Source: Saccharopolyspora spinosa NRRL 18395
GTDB lineage: Bacteria; Actinomycetota; Actinomycetes; Mycobacteriales; Pseudonocardiaceae
DNA: 64,000 bases
Reading direction: 5' to 3'
NCBI RefSeq assembly: GCF_000194155.1
Contig: NZ_GL877879.1
Span: 356,177 to 420,176, forward strand
Part shown: positions 10,140 through 19,561 of the stretch, one piece after another
How positions within the stretch are numbered: the stretch's first letter is position 1
How the letters are laid out: the number at the start of each line of letters is the position of its first letter
The notes under the pieces: model-generated
The model's input: the letters and a program-made list of their open reading frames with translations, nothing else
What the model was told of the DNA's origin: nothing
Database searches by the model: none
Made by a program: the position numbers and the translations under genes

Positions 10140-10181
10140 CCGGGCAGTGGTCGATTTTCCGCGAAATCGACCACTGCCCGG
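10140..10181. terminator. Bidirectional hairpin terminator between folK and merR
   Basis: A perfect 18-bp stem (10140-10157 with 10164-10181) and a 6-base loop TCCGCG. The left arm ends in TTT and the right arm begins with AAA, so each strand carries only a short T run. It lies between the convergent folK and MerR genes and can serve both. Confidence 0.75.
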
Positions 10182-10225
10182 ATGCGGCTCCTCGCGAGAT
10201 CGCGCCCGCCCGGGTGATGCGCCGC

Positions 10226-11167
10226 TTACTCGTTCGACGCGCGGAGGGCGGCGGCCAGCCATCGGGTGGTGGCCGCCGTGACCGGGTGCTTCGGCCAGTT
10301 GTTGATGGTCGCCAGCAGTTCCCAGTAGCGCGACATCCGCTCGTCGGTGCGGTTCTCGTAGTCTGCCGCGAGCTCGCGGCGGGACGCCGCGGTGTCGGCC
10401 CGGCCCCACAGCGCCATCATCCGCTTGGCCAGGGCCTGAGCCTCGGCGCCCTCCGGTGACGTCCCCGACTCGACGAGCACCCGCGCCTCGTCGGTGACCG
10501 CCCACCACTTCTGTGCTTCTTCCTGGTCCGCCACCAGCGTTTCGCCGGCGTCGCGGCGGTCGGAGTGCTCCTGGTACAGCGCCCGGACGGCGCGCCGGAA
10601 GTCGGGTTCCCGCACCAGTTTGGCCAGCTCGATCCAGGCCTCCAGCTGTTCGGCCGTCGGGTCGGCGGGCAGGTTCGGTTTGGCCTGGCGTAGCCAATCC
10701 GTGAATCCCGGGGTGATGTTGAGGTCCGCGCTGACCTCGTCCCAGAACTCGTCGATCAGCCGGTTGCGCTCCTCGTCGGACATTTGCGCCAGCTTGTGCA
10801 TGAGTCGTACCTCCTCGGTCGATCGGTCGAGCTTCACGACCGCCCGCAGCACCGCCCTCCGGGTCTGCAGCACGCGCATCTGCTCCTCCAGCAGCTCCAG
10901 GTGCGCCTTGGCCAGGTTCGAGAGCGTGGTCTCGCTGGCGAGGAACCGCTGCACCTCGTTCAGCCCGGCGCCCAGCTCGCGCAGGGTGCGCACCAGCTCC
11001 AGCCGGCTGATGGCCGTCACGTCGTAGCGCCGGTAGCCGGCTGCGGTTCGGTCGGTGGGCGGCACCACGCCGCTGTCGGAGTAGAACCGGATCGTCTTGA
11101 CGCTCAGCCCGGTTCGCCGGGCCAGCTCGCCGATCGTGTAGAGCACGGTGTCGTCCACGGGATTCAC
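10226..11167 (-). CDS. MerR family transcriptional regulator with TipA-type effector domain
   Basis: 313 residues. The winged-helix DNA-binding domain is at the N-terminus (YTIGELARRTGLSVKTIRFY, about residues 10-30), followed by a dimerisation helix of about residues 75-120. The C-terminal part (from about residue 130) with DEERNRLIDEFWDEV and many Trp residues resembles the TipAS family that binds drug-like ligands. The target is unknown; MerR proteins often control a divergent neighbour, here the DUF3180 gene 83 bases away. It interrupts the usual folK-DUF3180 order and points the other way, so it looks like an insertion. Confidence 0.85.
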   Translation of the reverse strand: MNPVDDTVLYTIGELARRTGLSVKTIRFYSDSGVVPPTDRTAAGYRRYDVTAISRLELVRTLRELGAGLNEVQRFLASETTLSNLAKAHLELLEEQMRVLQTRRAVLRAVVKLDRSTEEVRLMHKLAQMSDEERNRLIDEFWDEVSADLNITPGFTDWLRQAKPNLPADPTAEQLEAWIELAKLVREPDFRRAVRALYQEHSDRRDAGETLVADQEEAQKWWAVTDEARVLVESGTSPEGAEAQALAKRMMALWGRADTAASRRELAADYENRTDERMSRYWELLATINNWPKHPVTAATTRWLAAALRASNE

Positions 11168-11249
11168 CTTCGACCCTCCAGTCGGTGGAGACTCAAGGGC
11201 ATTTTCGCCCGCGGATGGTCAGGGTGAGGTGAGGTGCCATGCTGGAACC

Positions 11250-11738
11250 GTGGCACCGCGACACGCAGAGCACCTGACCTTCACCAAGCCCCGGCAGCTC
11301 ATCGTGGGCGGCTTGGCCGCGGCCGTCGTGGTCTACCTGCTCTCCAGGCTGGCGTACGGCGAGCTGCCGCCGCTGCCGCTGCTGGCCGGGGCGACGCTGC
11401 TGTTGATCGCGCTCATCGACCTGTTCCTGGCGTTGAACATGCGGCCGCGGGTCAAGCGCAAGCCGGGCACCGAACCGGTCGACGGGCTGACCGCCGCGCG
11501 CGCGGTCGCGTTGGCCAAGGCGTCGTCGCTGGCTGGCGCGATCATGGCCGGGGCGTGGGTGGGGCTGATCGCTTTCCTGTTGCCGCGGCTCGGCACTGTC
11601 GAGGCAGCCCGGGCGGACACCTTCGCCGCGGTGATCGGGGCGATCAGCGCGGGCGCGTTGATCGCGGCCGGGCTCTGGCTGGAGAACTGCCTGCGTAATC
11701 CGGATGAGCCGGAAGAGCCTTACGACGACGAGGAATGA
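11250..11738 (+). CDS. DUF3180 family membrane protein
   Basis: 162 residues with four predicted membrane helices (about residues 17-36, 39-60, 90-112 and 125-143) and an acidic tail (EEPYDDEE). It matches the DUF3180 family, which in actinobacteria usually follows folK (Rv3605c position). Function is unknown. I took the GTG at 11250 (protein begins VAPRHAEHLTF); GGTGAGGTG lies upstream, but no strong ribosome site decides it. The upstream stretch in frame would overlap the divergent MerR start. Confidence 0.8.
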   Translation: MAPRHAEHLTFTKPRQLIVGGLAAAVVVYLLSRLAYGELPPLPLLAGATLLLIALIDLFLALNMRPRVKRKPGTEPVDGLTAARAVALAKASSLAGAIMAGAWVGLIAFLLPRLGTVEAARADTFAAVIGAISAGALIAAGLWLENCLRNPDEPEEPYDDEE

Positions 11739-11851
11739 GCCGACTCGTTCGGCCGTTCGGTCGGCGGTGCGCTGCGCCGCACCGGCCAAAGCGGAGACCG
11801 GTCTCTTCCCTAGAGATCTCGAACTGATAACCGCCCGGTACCGTAGTGGGC

Positions 11852-12706
11852 ATGTCCGAACGCGGCAGCACCGAATCCGGATCCCGCAGGGGGCGATCGA
11901 CAGCCTTGTGGATGCTCGTGCTAGTGCTCGCCGCGGCCGCCACGGTGGTGCTCGTGCTCACCAACGACGCCCGCCTGCTGCGCCTCGGGCTCGTCGCCGC
12001 GCTGTGGTCGGCGCTGATCGGCGCCTTCGCGGTCGCCAAGTTGCGCAACCGCGTGGTGGAAGGCGAGCAGCACGCGGCGGACAGCCAGCGTATCTACGAA
12101 CTCGAACTGGAGCGGGAGATCGCGGCCCGCAGGGAGTTCGAGCTGGAGGCCGAGGCCGAGGCGCGGCGCAAGGCCGCCGACGAGTCGGAGAGCGAATTGC
12201 AGGCGCTGCAGGCGGAGCTGCGCCGACTGCGCGAGAGCCTGGAGAAGGTGCTCGGCGGCGACGTGCTGTTCGAGCGGGTCGCGCTGCGCGCCGAATCCAC
12301 CCGGGTCCGCTCGCTGCCCGAGCGCGGCAAGGTGGAGGGCCAGCTCGTCCCGCCGCCAGGGCGCGAACTTCCCGCCGCACCAACGCCTTCCAACGGCGCC
12401 CAGCCCACCACCGAGCTGATCACCACGTTGTCCGGGGAGCAGCCGGAGCGGCGGCCCAAGCAGCGGCAGCGGCCCAAGCCGCAGCCAGCCCAGGTGCACC
12501 CGTCCCGCCCCGCCGCGGCCAAGCGCCCGGAGGCATCGCGTCGCGCCGAGCCGTCGGCGCCGTCGGAGGCCAAGCCCGAACCGGTCGCCCCGCCGCCGGA
12601 GCCGGATCCGGCGGGCGCGCACGCCGAGGGGACCTCGGTGAACGACTTGCTAGCCGCGTACGGGGGTACCTCCGATGCGCAACGCCGACGCCGCCGACGC
12701 GCCTGA
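11852..12706 (+). CDS. DUF6779-type membrane protein with Ala/Pro-rich tail
   Basis: 284 residues. Two membrane helices near the N-terminus (about residues 19-37 and 46-64), then a charged coiled-coil-like region rich in Glu, Arg and Ala (about 70-140), then a Pro/Lys/Ala-rich low-complexity tail. This matches the conserved membrane protein at the Rv3604c position, called DUF6779 in Pseudonocardiaceae. Function unknown. ATG at 11852; a GTG two codons earlier is possible. It is followed after 50 bases by the PrsW gene. Confidence 0.75.
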   Translation: MSERGSTESGSRRGRSTALWMLVLVLAAAATVVLVLTNDARLLRLGLVAALWSALIGAFAVAKLRNRVVEGEQHAADSQRIYELELEREIAARREFELEAEAEARRKAADESESELQALQAELRRLRESLEKVLGGDVLFERVALRAESTRVRSLPERGKVEGQLVPPPGRELPAAPTPSNGAQPTTELITTLSGEQPERRPKQRQRPKPQPAQVHPSRPAAAKRPEASRRAEPSAPSEAKPEPVAPPPEPDPAGAHAEGTSVNDLLAAYGGTSDAQRRRRRRA

Positions 12707-12756
12707 GACGGTGACTATCCGGGCACCTGTCCGAGCCGTTATCTAGGGTTTTGTCC

Positions 12757-14034
12757 GTGTCGAGTCCTGATCTTCAGAGACAGCCTGCCGATCTGTCCGG
12801 CGCGCGCAGGCTCCAGAGCCGCAAGCACCACGCCGTCGGATGGCCCGTCGCCGGCCTGATCGTGCTCGGAATGTGCGGGTTGGTGATGGCCGGCGTCACC
12901 ACCTCGAAGGTTGGGGTGGCGCCCGCGCTGGTCGGGGCGGTGGCCGCCCTGCTGCCGGTGGGCGTGGTGTTCGCCGCGATCATCTGGATCGACCGCTGGG
13001 AGCCGGAACCGCCGATGCTGCTGCTCGGCGCGTTCCTGTGGGGCGCCGGCGGGGCGACCGCGTGTTCGCTGCTGCTCAATGACGCCATCACCGACCTCGG
13101 CAACGTCCTGTTCGGCCCGGACAACCGGTTCTTCCTCACGGCGGTGGCGGGCCCGCTGGTGGAGGAGGCGGCGAAGGCGCTGTTCGTCGTGGCGCTGTGG
13201 TTCCGCCGCCGGTCGGAGTTCAACGGGCTGGTCGACGGCATCGTCTACGCGTCGCTAACCGCGGCGGGCTTCGCCTTCACCGAGAACATCCTGTACTTCG
13301 GCAAGGCTTTCGCCGCCGGCGGGCTGGGCAGCGTCGGTGGCGGAGTCGTGGCGGTGTTCATCCTGCGCGGGGTGCTCGCGCCGTTCTCGCACCCGCTGTT
13401 CAGCTCGATGTTCGGCATCGGCATCGGGTTGGCCTCGCGGACCGACAGCAAGCGGCTGCGGCTGCTGTACCTGCTGGTCGGGTTCGCTGGCGCGGTGCTC
13501 GTGCACGCGGTGTGGAACACGTCGACGCTGCTCGGTGGCACGGAGTTCCTGAACGTCTACTTCCTGATCATGGTGCCGATCTTCCTGGGCACCTTCTGGC
13601 TCGTGGTGTGGCAGCGCAAGCGGGAGCAGCGGATCGTCATCCAGCAGCTGCCGGTGCTGGAACGGGCCGGGCTGATCGTGCGCAGCGAGATGGACATGCT
13701 CGCGACGCTCGCGGGTCGGCGCGGCTGGCTGCGCAAGGTGCGGCGCAGCGCCGGGAACGAGGCGGCGAAGGCGGTGCGGGACTACCAGATCGCGGTCACC
13801 GAGCTGGCGTTCCTACAGCACCGGGCCGCGCAGGGGCAGACCACCAGCGCGGCGCGCCGGGCTCGTCGCGAGAAGCTGATCGAGGACCTGAAGCACGCGC
13901 GACGGTCGGCGGCGGGCACGCAGCAGGCGATCCAGACGGCCCGCATCAAGCTCACGGAGCTGACCCAGCACAACCTCCGGCGCCCGCCGGGCCCCAGGAA
14001 CCCGAGGCCCCCGATCCAGCGCTCCCGGGACTGA
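12757..14034 (+). CDS. PrsW family intramembrane metalloprotease
   Basis: About 425 residues. Family motifs are present: GPLVEEAAKALFVV (EExxK), FAFTENILYF (ExxxY type) and LVHAVWNTS (histidine motif), spread over about eight membrane helices in the first 290 residues. The last ~130 residues are cytoplasmic, basic and helical. PrsW in Bacillus cleaves an anti-sigma factor; the substrate here is unknown and no sigma/anti-sigma pair is adjacent. The GTG at 12757 has AGGG about 8 bases upstream; a TTG at 12751 is in frame. Family A hairpins begin at its stop codon. Confidence 0.87.
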   Translation: MSSPDLQRQPADLSGARRLQSRKHHAVGWPVAGLIVLGMCGLVMAGVTTSKVGVAPALVGAVAALLPVGVVFAAIIWIDRWEPEPPMLLLGAFLWGAGGATACSLLLNDAITDLGNVLFGPDNRFFLTAVAGPLVEEAAKALFVVALWFRRRSEFNGLVDGIVYASLTAAGFAFTENILYFGKAFAAGGLGSVGGGVVAVFILRGVLAPFSHPLFSSMFGIGIGLASRTDSKRLRLLYLLVGFAGAVLVHAVWNTSTLLGGTEFLNVYFLIMVPIFLGTFWLVVWQRKREQRIVIQQLPVLERAGLIVRSEMDMLATLAGRRGWLRKVRRSAGNEAAKAVRDYQIAVTELAFLQHRAAQGQTTSAARRARREKLIEDLKHARRSAAGTQQAIQTARIKLTELTQHNLRRPPGPRNPRPPIQRSRD

Positions 14035-14178
14035 CCGCGATTTCAATGGAAATCGGACCGTCGTTTTCCATTGAAATCGCGGACCTCCGGCGTGTCGGGC
14101 CACGACATGCCGGAGGGTGTGGACAACTCCGTGCGATTTCAATGGAAATCGGATCTTCGATTTCCATTGAAATTGCGG
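14035..14178. repeat. Composite family A repeat: two hairpins around a conserved spacer
   Basis: Hairpin 1 is 14035-14082 (21-base arms, one mismatch, 6-base loop). Hairpin 2 is 14131-14178 (21-base arms, 6-base loop). The 48-base spacer 14083-14130 is about 80% identical, inverted, to the spacer of the second composite copy at 44798-44933. The spacer contains TGTGGACAA at 14118-14126, the complement of the actinobacterial DnaA box TTGTCCACA. The unit begins over the prsW stop region, before the DUF2520 gene. Confidence 0.85.
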
Positions 14179-14319
14179 ACCCACGGGTGTGCGTCAGGAC
14201 CGGGATTGCGTGGTTCTCGCCACCTGGGGGACACGGCGGCGGGATCGGCGGGCTACTCTCGCGCTGCTGTCTGGTACCCGGTGGTTGGGACTGGAACGGT
14301 AGGGGAGGACGACGTGGTA

Positions 14320-15219
14320 ATGGCTGCTGGTCGCACGGGCCCTCGGCTGCGGGTCGGAGTCATCTCGGCCGGCCGGGTCGGTGCCGTGCTGGGTGCCGCG
14401 CTGCAACGCGCGGGTCACCAGGTCGTCGCGGTCTCCGCCGTCTCCGAGGCGTCGCTGCGCCGGGCCGAGGAACTGCTCCCCGGGGTCGCCGTGCTGCCGC
14501 CCGACGAGGTGGCCCTGCAAGCCGATCTGGTGCTGCTGGCGGTGCCGGACGACGCCATCGCCGGGCTGGCCCGCGGTCTGGTCGCCACCGGATCCCTGCG
14601 CGCCGGGCAGATTCTCGTGCACACCTGCGGCGCGCACGGCGTGGACGTCCTCGCCCCGGCCGCCGACGTAGGCGTGCTGCCCTTGGCGCTGCACCCGGCC
14701 ATGACCTTCACCGGCCGCGCGGAAGACGTCGAACGCCTCGCCAACGCCTGCATGGCCGTCACGGCGTCCGGTGTGGACGACGCGGGTTGGCACGTCGCGG
14801 AGGCGTTGGCGCTGGAGCTCGGGATGGAGCCGGTGCGGGTGCCGGAGGAGTCCCGCCGCCTCTACCACGCCGCGCTCACCCACGGTGCCAACCACCTGAT
14901 CACCCTGGTCAACGAGTGCGCCGAGCTGCTGCGTGGCGCGGGTATCGAAATCCCGGACCGGGTCATGGCACCGATCCTGTCCGCCTCGCTGGACAACGCG
15001 CTACGCCTCGGCGACCGCGCCATCACCGGTCCGGTGATGCGCGGCGACGCCGGCACGGTCCGCGCGCACCTGGCCGCACTGGGCGGGGAGAACCCCGAAA
15101 CCGTGGCCAGCTACCGCGAGCTGGCGAAGCGGACCGCGGAGCGCGCCGAGCAGGCCGGAATCCTGCGCGCGGACGGGGCCGCGGCGGTCCGCGAAGCGCT
15201 GGACGAGGAGCCCTCATGA
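14320..15219 (+). CDS. Rossmann-like and DUF2520 domain protein
   Basis: 299 residues. An N-terminal NAD(P)-binding fold (GVISAGRVGAVLGAALQ, about residues 13-30) is followed by a C-terminal helical DUF2520 domain (HGANHLITLVNECAELLR region), giving a layout like ketopantoate reductase or ProC. It is the homologue of the gene upstream of panC in mycobacteria (Rv3603c) and overlaps panC by ATGA, which suggests, without proof, a role in pantoate supply. ATG 14320 lies 10 bases after GGAGGA; a GTG at 14314 is an alternative start. Confidence 0.85.
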   Translation: MAAGRTGPRLRVGVISAGRVGAVLGAALQRAGHQVVAVSAVSEASLRRAEELLPGVAVLPPDEVALQADLVLLAVPDDAIAGLARGLVATGSLRAGQILVHTCGAHGVDVLAPAADVGVLPLALHPAMTFTGRAEDVERLANACMAVTASGVDDAGWHVAEALALELGMEPVRVPEESRRLYHAALTHGANHLITLVNECAELLRGAGIEIPDRVMAPILSASLDNALRLGDRAITGPVMRGDAGTVRAHLAALGGENPETVASYRELAKRTAERAEQAGILRADGAAAVREALDEEPS

Positions 15220-16127
15220 GCATTGCAGACACTGGAGTCGTCATGAGCGAAAGCCCGGGTTTCGCGCGGGGCGAGCTGACCGTGCACCGCGAGCCCGCCG
15301 AACTGGCCCGCGTCACCCGCGCCCTGCGGGCCACCGGCCGCCGGATCCACCTGGTGCCGACGATGGGCGCGCTGCACCGCGGCCACCTGAAGCTGATCCG
15401 CCGGGCCCGGGACATCAACGCCGTCACCGTCGTGTCGATCTTCGTGAACCCGCTGCAGTTCGGACCGAACGAGGACTTCGACCGCTATCCGCGCACCTTT
15501 GAGGCCGATCTGGAAGCGTGCCGGGAAGCCGGGGTGGAGCTGGTCTTCGCGCCGTCGGTCGACACGATGTACGGCCCCGACCCGCAGATCACCGTCCACT
15601 CCGGACCGCTGGGCGTGCAGCTGGAGGGCGCCTCCCGGCAGGGGCACTTCGACGGGATGCTCACAGTGGTCCTGAAGCTGCTCAACGTCGTGCGGCCGGA
15701 CCTGGCGTTCTTCGGCGAGAAGGACTACCAGCAGCTCGTGCTGATCCGCCGGATGGCGCGGGAGCTGAACCTGGACGCCCGGATCCAGGGCATCCCCACC
15801 GTGCGGGAAGCGGACGGCTTGGCGCTGTCCTCCCGCAACGCCTACCTCAACGCCGAGCAGCGCGAGGCGGCGCTGGTGCTCTCCGCGTCGTTGACCGCCG
15901 CGGCGCACGCCGCGGCGGCGGGAGCGGATGCGGCGCTCAACGCCGCCGGTGCCGTGCTGGCCACGGAGCCGTCGGTGGACGTCGACTACCTGGAGCTGCG
16001 CGACACCGAGCTGGGCCCGGCCCCAGCAGGTGGCGAGGCGCGGCTGCTGGTGGCGGCCAAGGTCGGATCGACGAGGTTGATCGACAACGCACTGGTGCTG
16101 CTGGGCAGCCCCGGCGTGTCGGAATAG
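15216..16127 (+). CDS. panC: Pantothenate synthetase (pantoate-beta-alanine ligase)
   Basis: Joins pantoate and beta-alanine with ATP to make pantothenate. 303 residues. The HIGH-like motif is in LVPTMGALHRGHLKLI; VSIFVNPLQFGPNEDF and FFGEKDYQQLVLIRRM are family blocks, and LSSRNAYLNAEQR holds the KMSKS-like loop. ATG at 15216 overlaps the upstream stop, with GAGGAG upstream; an ATG at 15243 would shorten the protein by nine residues. It works with panD (next gene), which supplies beta-alanine. Confidence 0.94.
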   Translation: MSIADTGVVMSESPGFARGELTVHREPAELARVTRALRATGRRIHLVPTMGALHRGHLKLIRRARDINAVTVVSIFVNPLQFGPNEDFDRYPRTFEADLEACREAGVELVFAPSVDTMYGPDPQITVHSGPLGVQLEGASRQGHFDGMLTVVLKLLNVVRPDLAFFGEKDYQQLVLIRRMARELNLDARIQGIPTVREADGLALSSRNAYLNAEQREAALVLSASLTAAAHAAAAGADAALNAAGAVLATEPSVDVDYLELRDTELGPAPAGGEARLLVAAKVGSTRLIDNALVLLGSPGVSE

Positions 16128-16223
16128 AGATGAAGCGGCGAACGCGCGGGTGCCTGTCGAGACGGATCGGGCGTCGCGCAAGATACGTCGGCAAACCGCG
16201 GTATCAGCAGTAGGAGGTCTGCG

Positions 16224-16700
16224 ATGTTCCGCACCATGCTGAAGTCCAAGATCCACCGCGCCACGGTGACCCAGGCCGATCTGCACTACGTCGGTTCGGT
16301 GACCGTCGACGCCAACCTGATGGATGCCGCGGACCTGCTGGAAGGCGAGCAGGTCGCCATCGTCGACGTCACCAACGGCGCGCGGCTGGAGACCTACGTG
16401 ATCACCGGCGAGCGCGGCTCGGGGGTGATCGGTATCAACGGCGCCGCCGCGCACCTGATCGAGCCCGGCGACATCGTGATCCTGCTGTCCTACGGCGTGA
16501 TGGACGAGATGGAGGCGCGTTCGGTGCGGCCGAAGGTGATCTTCGTCGACGCGGACAACCGGATCCTGGAGCAGGGCGACGACCCGGGTAGCGCCCCGGA
16601 GGGTTCCGGCCTCACCAGCGCGGCGGTGCTCGCCGACCCCACGGCCGAGACGGACGACGCCGCGAAGCTCGACGCACTCCTGCAACAGCCGGAGCACTGA
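16224..16700 (+). CDS. panD: Aspartate 1-decarboxylase
   Basis: Makes beta-alanine from aspartate; the proenzyme cleaves itself at Gly24-Ser25 (HYVGSVTVD) to form a pyruvoyl cofactor. 158 residues, with the family blocks [16 protein letters not shown] and [16 protein letters not shown]. The C-terminal ~30 residues are a variable tail. ATG at 16224 has TAGGAGG at the right distance. It lies 96 bases after panC. Confidence 0.95.
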   Translation: MFRTMLKSKIHRATVTQADLHYVGSVTVDANLMDAADLLEGEQVAIVDVTNGARLETYVITGERGSGVIGINGAAAHLIEPGDIVILLSYGVMDEMEARSVRPKVIFVDADNRILEQGDDPGSAPEGSGLTSAAVLADPTAETDDAAKLDALLQQPEH

Positions 16701-16859
16701 GCTCTGCGCGGCGGGTTCGTGGCCGGTTTGCGCGGCGGTGCGGGTTGAGTGCGTGGTGAAAGAGGAAGCGGCGTCGCCGCTTGCCTGACGTCAGAGCCCA
16801 GCCGAGCGCGGCGGCGCCACCGCCCGCGTGATCGCTGACAACCGAAGGGACGAACGACG

Positions 16860-17657
16860 GTGCTGCTCGCCATCGACGTCGGAAACACCAACATCGTGCT
16901 CGGCCTCTACGCGGACCGCCCCGAGGTCGCGGACGTCGCCACGACGCTGGTGCGGGACTGGCGGGTGCGCACCGAGCCGCGGATGACCGCCGACGAGATG
17001 GCGCTGACGATGCGCGGGCTGCTCGGGGACTACGCGGACGAGATCACCGGCATTGCGGCGCTGTCCACAGTGCCCGCCCTGCTGCGCGAACTCCGCGTCA
17101 TGCTTGGCCGCTACTGGAGCGACGTGCCGTGCGTGGTCGTCGAGCCGGGCGTACGCACGGGGGTGCCGCTGCTGGTGGACAACCCGAAGGAGGTCGGCGC
17201 GGACCGGGTGATCAACACCCTGGCGGCGCACCACCTGCACGCGACCAACTGCGCGGTGGTCGACTTCGGCACGTCCACGAACATCGACGTCATCTCGGCC
17301 AAGGGCGAGTTCCTGGGCGGGGCGTTCGCCCCGGGCATCGAGATCTCGCTGGACGCTTTGGCCTCGCGGGCCGCGCAGCTGCGCAAGGTCGAGCTGGTCC
17401 GGCCGCGATCGGTGATCGGCAAGAACACCGTGGAGTGCCTGCAGTCCGGCATCCTGTTCGGCTTCGCGGGTCAGGTCGACGGACTGGTGCGCCGCATCGT
17501 CGCGGAGCTGGAGTCCACCCACGGCGGCCCCACCACCGTCATCGCCACCGGCGGCCTGGCGCCGCTGGTGGTGACCGAGTCGACGACGATCACCCACCAC
17601 GTCCCGGACCTGACCCTCCTCGGCCTCCGCCTCGTCTTCGACCGGAACTTCCGCTGA
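16860..17657 (+). CDS. coaX: Type III pantothenate kinase
   Basis: Phosphorylates pantothenate, the first step of CoA synthesis; type III enzymes need a monovalent cation. 265 residues. Phosphate-binding LLAIDVGNTNIVLGLY is at the N-terminus, with GADRVINTLAAHH, VDFGTSTNIDVI and GAFAPGIEISLDAL further on. Start GTG at 16860 after GAAGGGACG. With panC and panD it forms a pantothenate-to-phosphopantothenate module. Confidence 0.93.
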   Translation: MLLAIDVGNTNIVLGLYADRPEVADVATTLVRDWRVRTEPRMTADEMALTMRGLLGDYADEITGIAALSTVPALLRELRVMLGRYWSDVPCVVVEPGVRTGVPLLVDNPKEVGADRVINTLAAHHLHATNCAVVDFGTSTNIDVISAKGEFLGGAFAPGIEISLDALASRAAQLRKVELVRPRSVIGKNTVECLQSGILFGFAGQVDGLVRRIVAELESTHGGPTTVIATGGLAPLVVTESTTITHHVPDLTLLGLRLVFDRNFR

Positions 17658-17708
17658 CACCGGAGGTCCCGACTCCTCGGGATCCGAGAGGACTGGTCGT
17701 GCGCGTAC

Positions 17709-17744
17709 CGGGGATCCCGGGGTCGGGAAGGCGTCCGAGGTTCC
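17709..17744. repeat. Possible family D intergenic repeat, copy 1
   Basis: The stretch with GGGATCCCGGGGTCGGGAAG (17711-17730) and a following GAGGTTCC is similar to 45104-45139. It lies in the 194-base gap between coaX and lysS; nothing else is recognised there. Confidence 0.35.
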
Positions 17745-17851
17745 ACCCCTCGCGCCGCAGCGGGGCCGAGCTGGAACAGGATCGTGGTGTCGACCGCTGA
17801 AAAGGCTCCTGGTGGTGGGTGGTGGGAGGGCGAAACGTACCCTTGGAGGCC

Positions 17852-19375
17852 GTGACTGACCAGGACCTTCCCAACCCACCGGCAGCCAGCGCTGACGGCG
17901 TCGATGACCTGCCGGAACAGATGCGGATCCGGCGGGAGAAGCGGGAGCGCCTGCTCGCCGCCGGAGTCGACCCGTACCCGGTGAACCTGCCGATCACGCA
18001 CAGCCTGTCCCAGGTGCGCGCCACCCACCAGGACCTGGCACCCGATACCGCCACCGGCGAGCAGGTCGGCGTCGCGGGCCGCGTGATGTTCCTGCGCAAC
18101 ACCGGAAAGCTATGCTTCGCCACGCTGCGCGGCGGCGACGGCACCGAGCTGCAGGCGATGCTCAGCCTCAAGCAGGTCGGCGAGGACGCCCTGGCGTCCT
18201 GGAAGAGCGATGTGGACCTCGGCGACCACGTCTTCGTGCACGGCGAGGTGATCACCTCCCGGCGCGGCGAGCTGTCCGTGATGGCCGACGAGTGGCGGAT
18301 GGCGGCCAAGACGCTGCGCCCGCTGCCGGTGATGCACAAGGACCTCGGCGAGGAGACCCGGGTCCGGCAGCGCTACGTCGACTTGATCGTCCGCAAGCAA
18401 GCCGCCGACACGGTTCGTACTCGCGCCGCGGTGCAGAGTTCGCTGCGCGATTCGTTCAATCGGCGCGGTTTCGTCGAGGTGGAAACACCGATGTTGCAGA
18501 CGTTGCAAGGCGGTGCCGCCGCGCGTCCGTTCACGACGCATTCCAACGCCTTCGACATCGACCTGTTCCTGCGGATCGCGCCGGAGTTGTATCTGAAGCG
18601 ATGCGTCGTCGGCGGGATCGAGAAGGTTTTCGAGATCAACCGGAACTTTCGCAACGAGGGTAGTGATTCTTCCCACTCGCCCGAGTTCGCGATGTTGGAG
18701 TTCTACCAGGCGTATGCGGATTACGACGACATGGCGACGCTCACCAGGTCGCTGATCCAGGAAGCGGCCGAAGCGGTCGCGGGTTCGCAGGTGGTCACCT
18801 GGTTCGATGGGGCCGAGTACGACTTGTCCGGTGAGTGGGAGTCGATCAAGATGTACGACTCCTTGTCGGAAGCGCTGGATTCGGAGATCACTCCGGAAAC
18901 TTCGGTTGAGGCGTTGCGCAAGCACGCGGACTCCTACGGATTGCAGACCGATCCCGCGCACGGTCACGGAAAGCTCGTCGAGGAGCTGTGGGAGCACCTG
19001 GTCGGCGATCATTTGACCGCGCCCACCTTCGTTCGAGACTTCCCGTTGGAGACCTCGCCGTTGACCCGGCAACACCGCAGCGAGCCGGGGTTGGCGGAGA
19101 AATGGGACCTGTACGTTCGCGGGTTTGAGCTGGCCACCGGATACTCCGAACTCGTCGATCCGGTCGTGGAACGCGCCCGGCTCGAGGACCAGGCGGCTCT
19201 CGCGGCCGCGGGTGATGACGAGGCCATGCCGATCGACGAGGACTTTCTCCGGGCGCTGGAGTATGGAATGCCACCCAGCGGTGGGGTCGGAATGGGTATC
19301 GACCGGTTGTTGATGGCGTTGACCGGGCTGGGTATCCGGGAGACGATCCTCTTCCCACTGGTCCGCCCGGAATGA
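17852..19375 (+). CDS. lysS: Lysyl-tRNA synthetase, class II
   Basis: Charges tRNA-Lys. 507 residues: an OB-fold anticodon-binding domain at about residues 60-170 ([16 protein letters not shown]), then the class II catalytic core with motif 2 [20 protein letters not shown] and motif 3 [15 protein letters not shown] chose GTG 17852 ([10 protein letters not shown]) because TTGGAGG precedes it; the frame is open to 17819. The neighbouring order coaX-lysS-lsr2-clpC matches mycobacteria. Confidence 0.95.
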   Translation: MTDQDLPNPPAASADGVDDLPEQMRIRREKRERLLAAGVDPYPVNLPITHSLSQVRATHQDLAPDTATGEQVGVAGRVMFLRNTGKLCFATLRGGDGTELQAMLSLKQVGEDALASWKSDVDLGDHVFVHGEVITSRRGELSVMADEWRMAAKTLRPLPVMHKDLGEETRVRQRYVDLIVRKQAADTVRTRAAVQSSLRDSFNRRGFVEVETPMLQTLQGGAAARPFTTHSNAFDIDLFLRIAPELYLKRCVVGGIEKVFEINRNFRNEGSDSSHSPEFAMLEFYQAYADYDDMATLTRSLIQEAAEAVAGSQVVTWFDGAEYDLSGEWESIKMYDSLSEALDSEITPETSVEALRKHADSYGLQTDPAHGHGKLVEELWEHLVGDHLTAPTFVRDFPLETSPLTRQHRSEPGLAEKWDLYVRGFELATGYSELVDPVVERARLEDQAALAAAGDDEAMPIDEDFLRALEYGMPPSGGVGMGIDRLLMALTGLGIRETILFPLVRPE

Positions 19376-19561
19376 CCCGATCAGGGCGGACATCGGTGAA
19401 TTTTCCGGCCCGGGTGAGTGCAATAGGGCAGTTACTGCGCTAACCTGAGCTCAGAATGTTCCGGTGACGGCTATTGACGTACTCGCAAGGGAGTTGCGCT
19501 CCTAGCGGATGGTCGCTGTCCCGCTAATTGACAATTTTTGGCTCCGGGGAGGACTTCGAAG

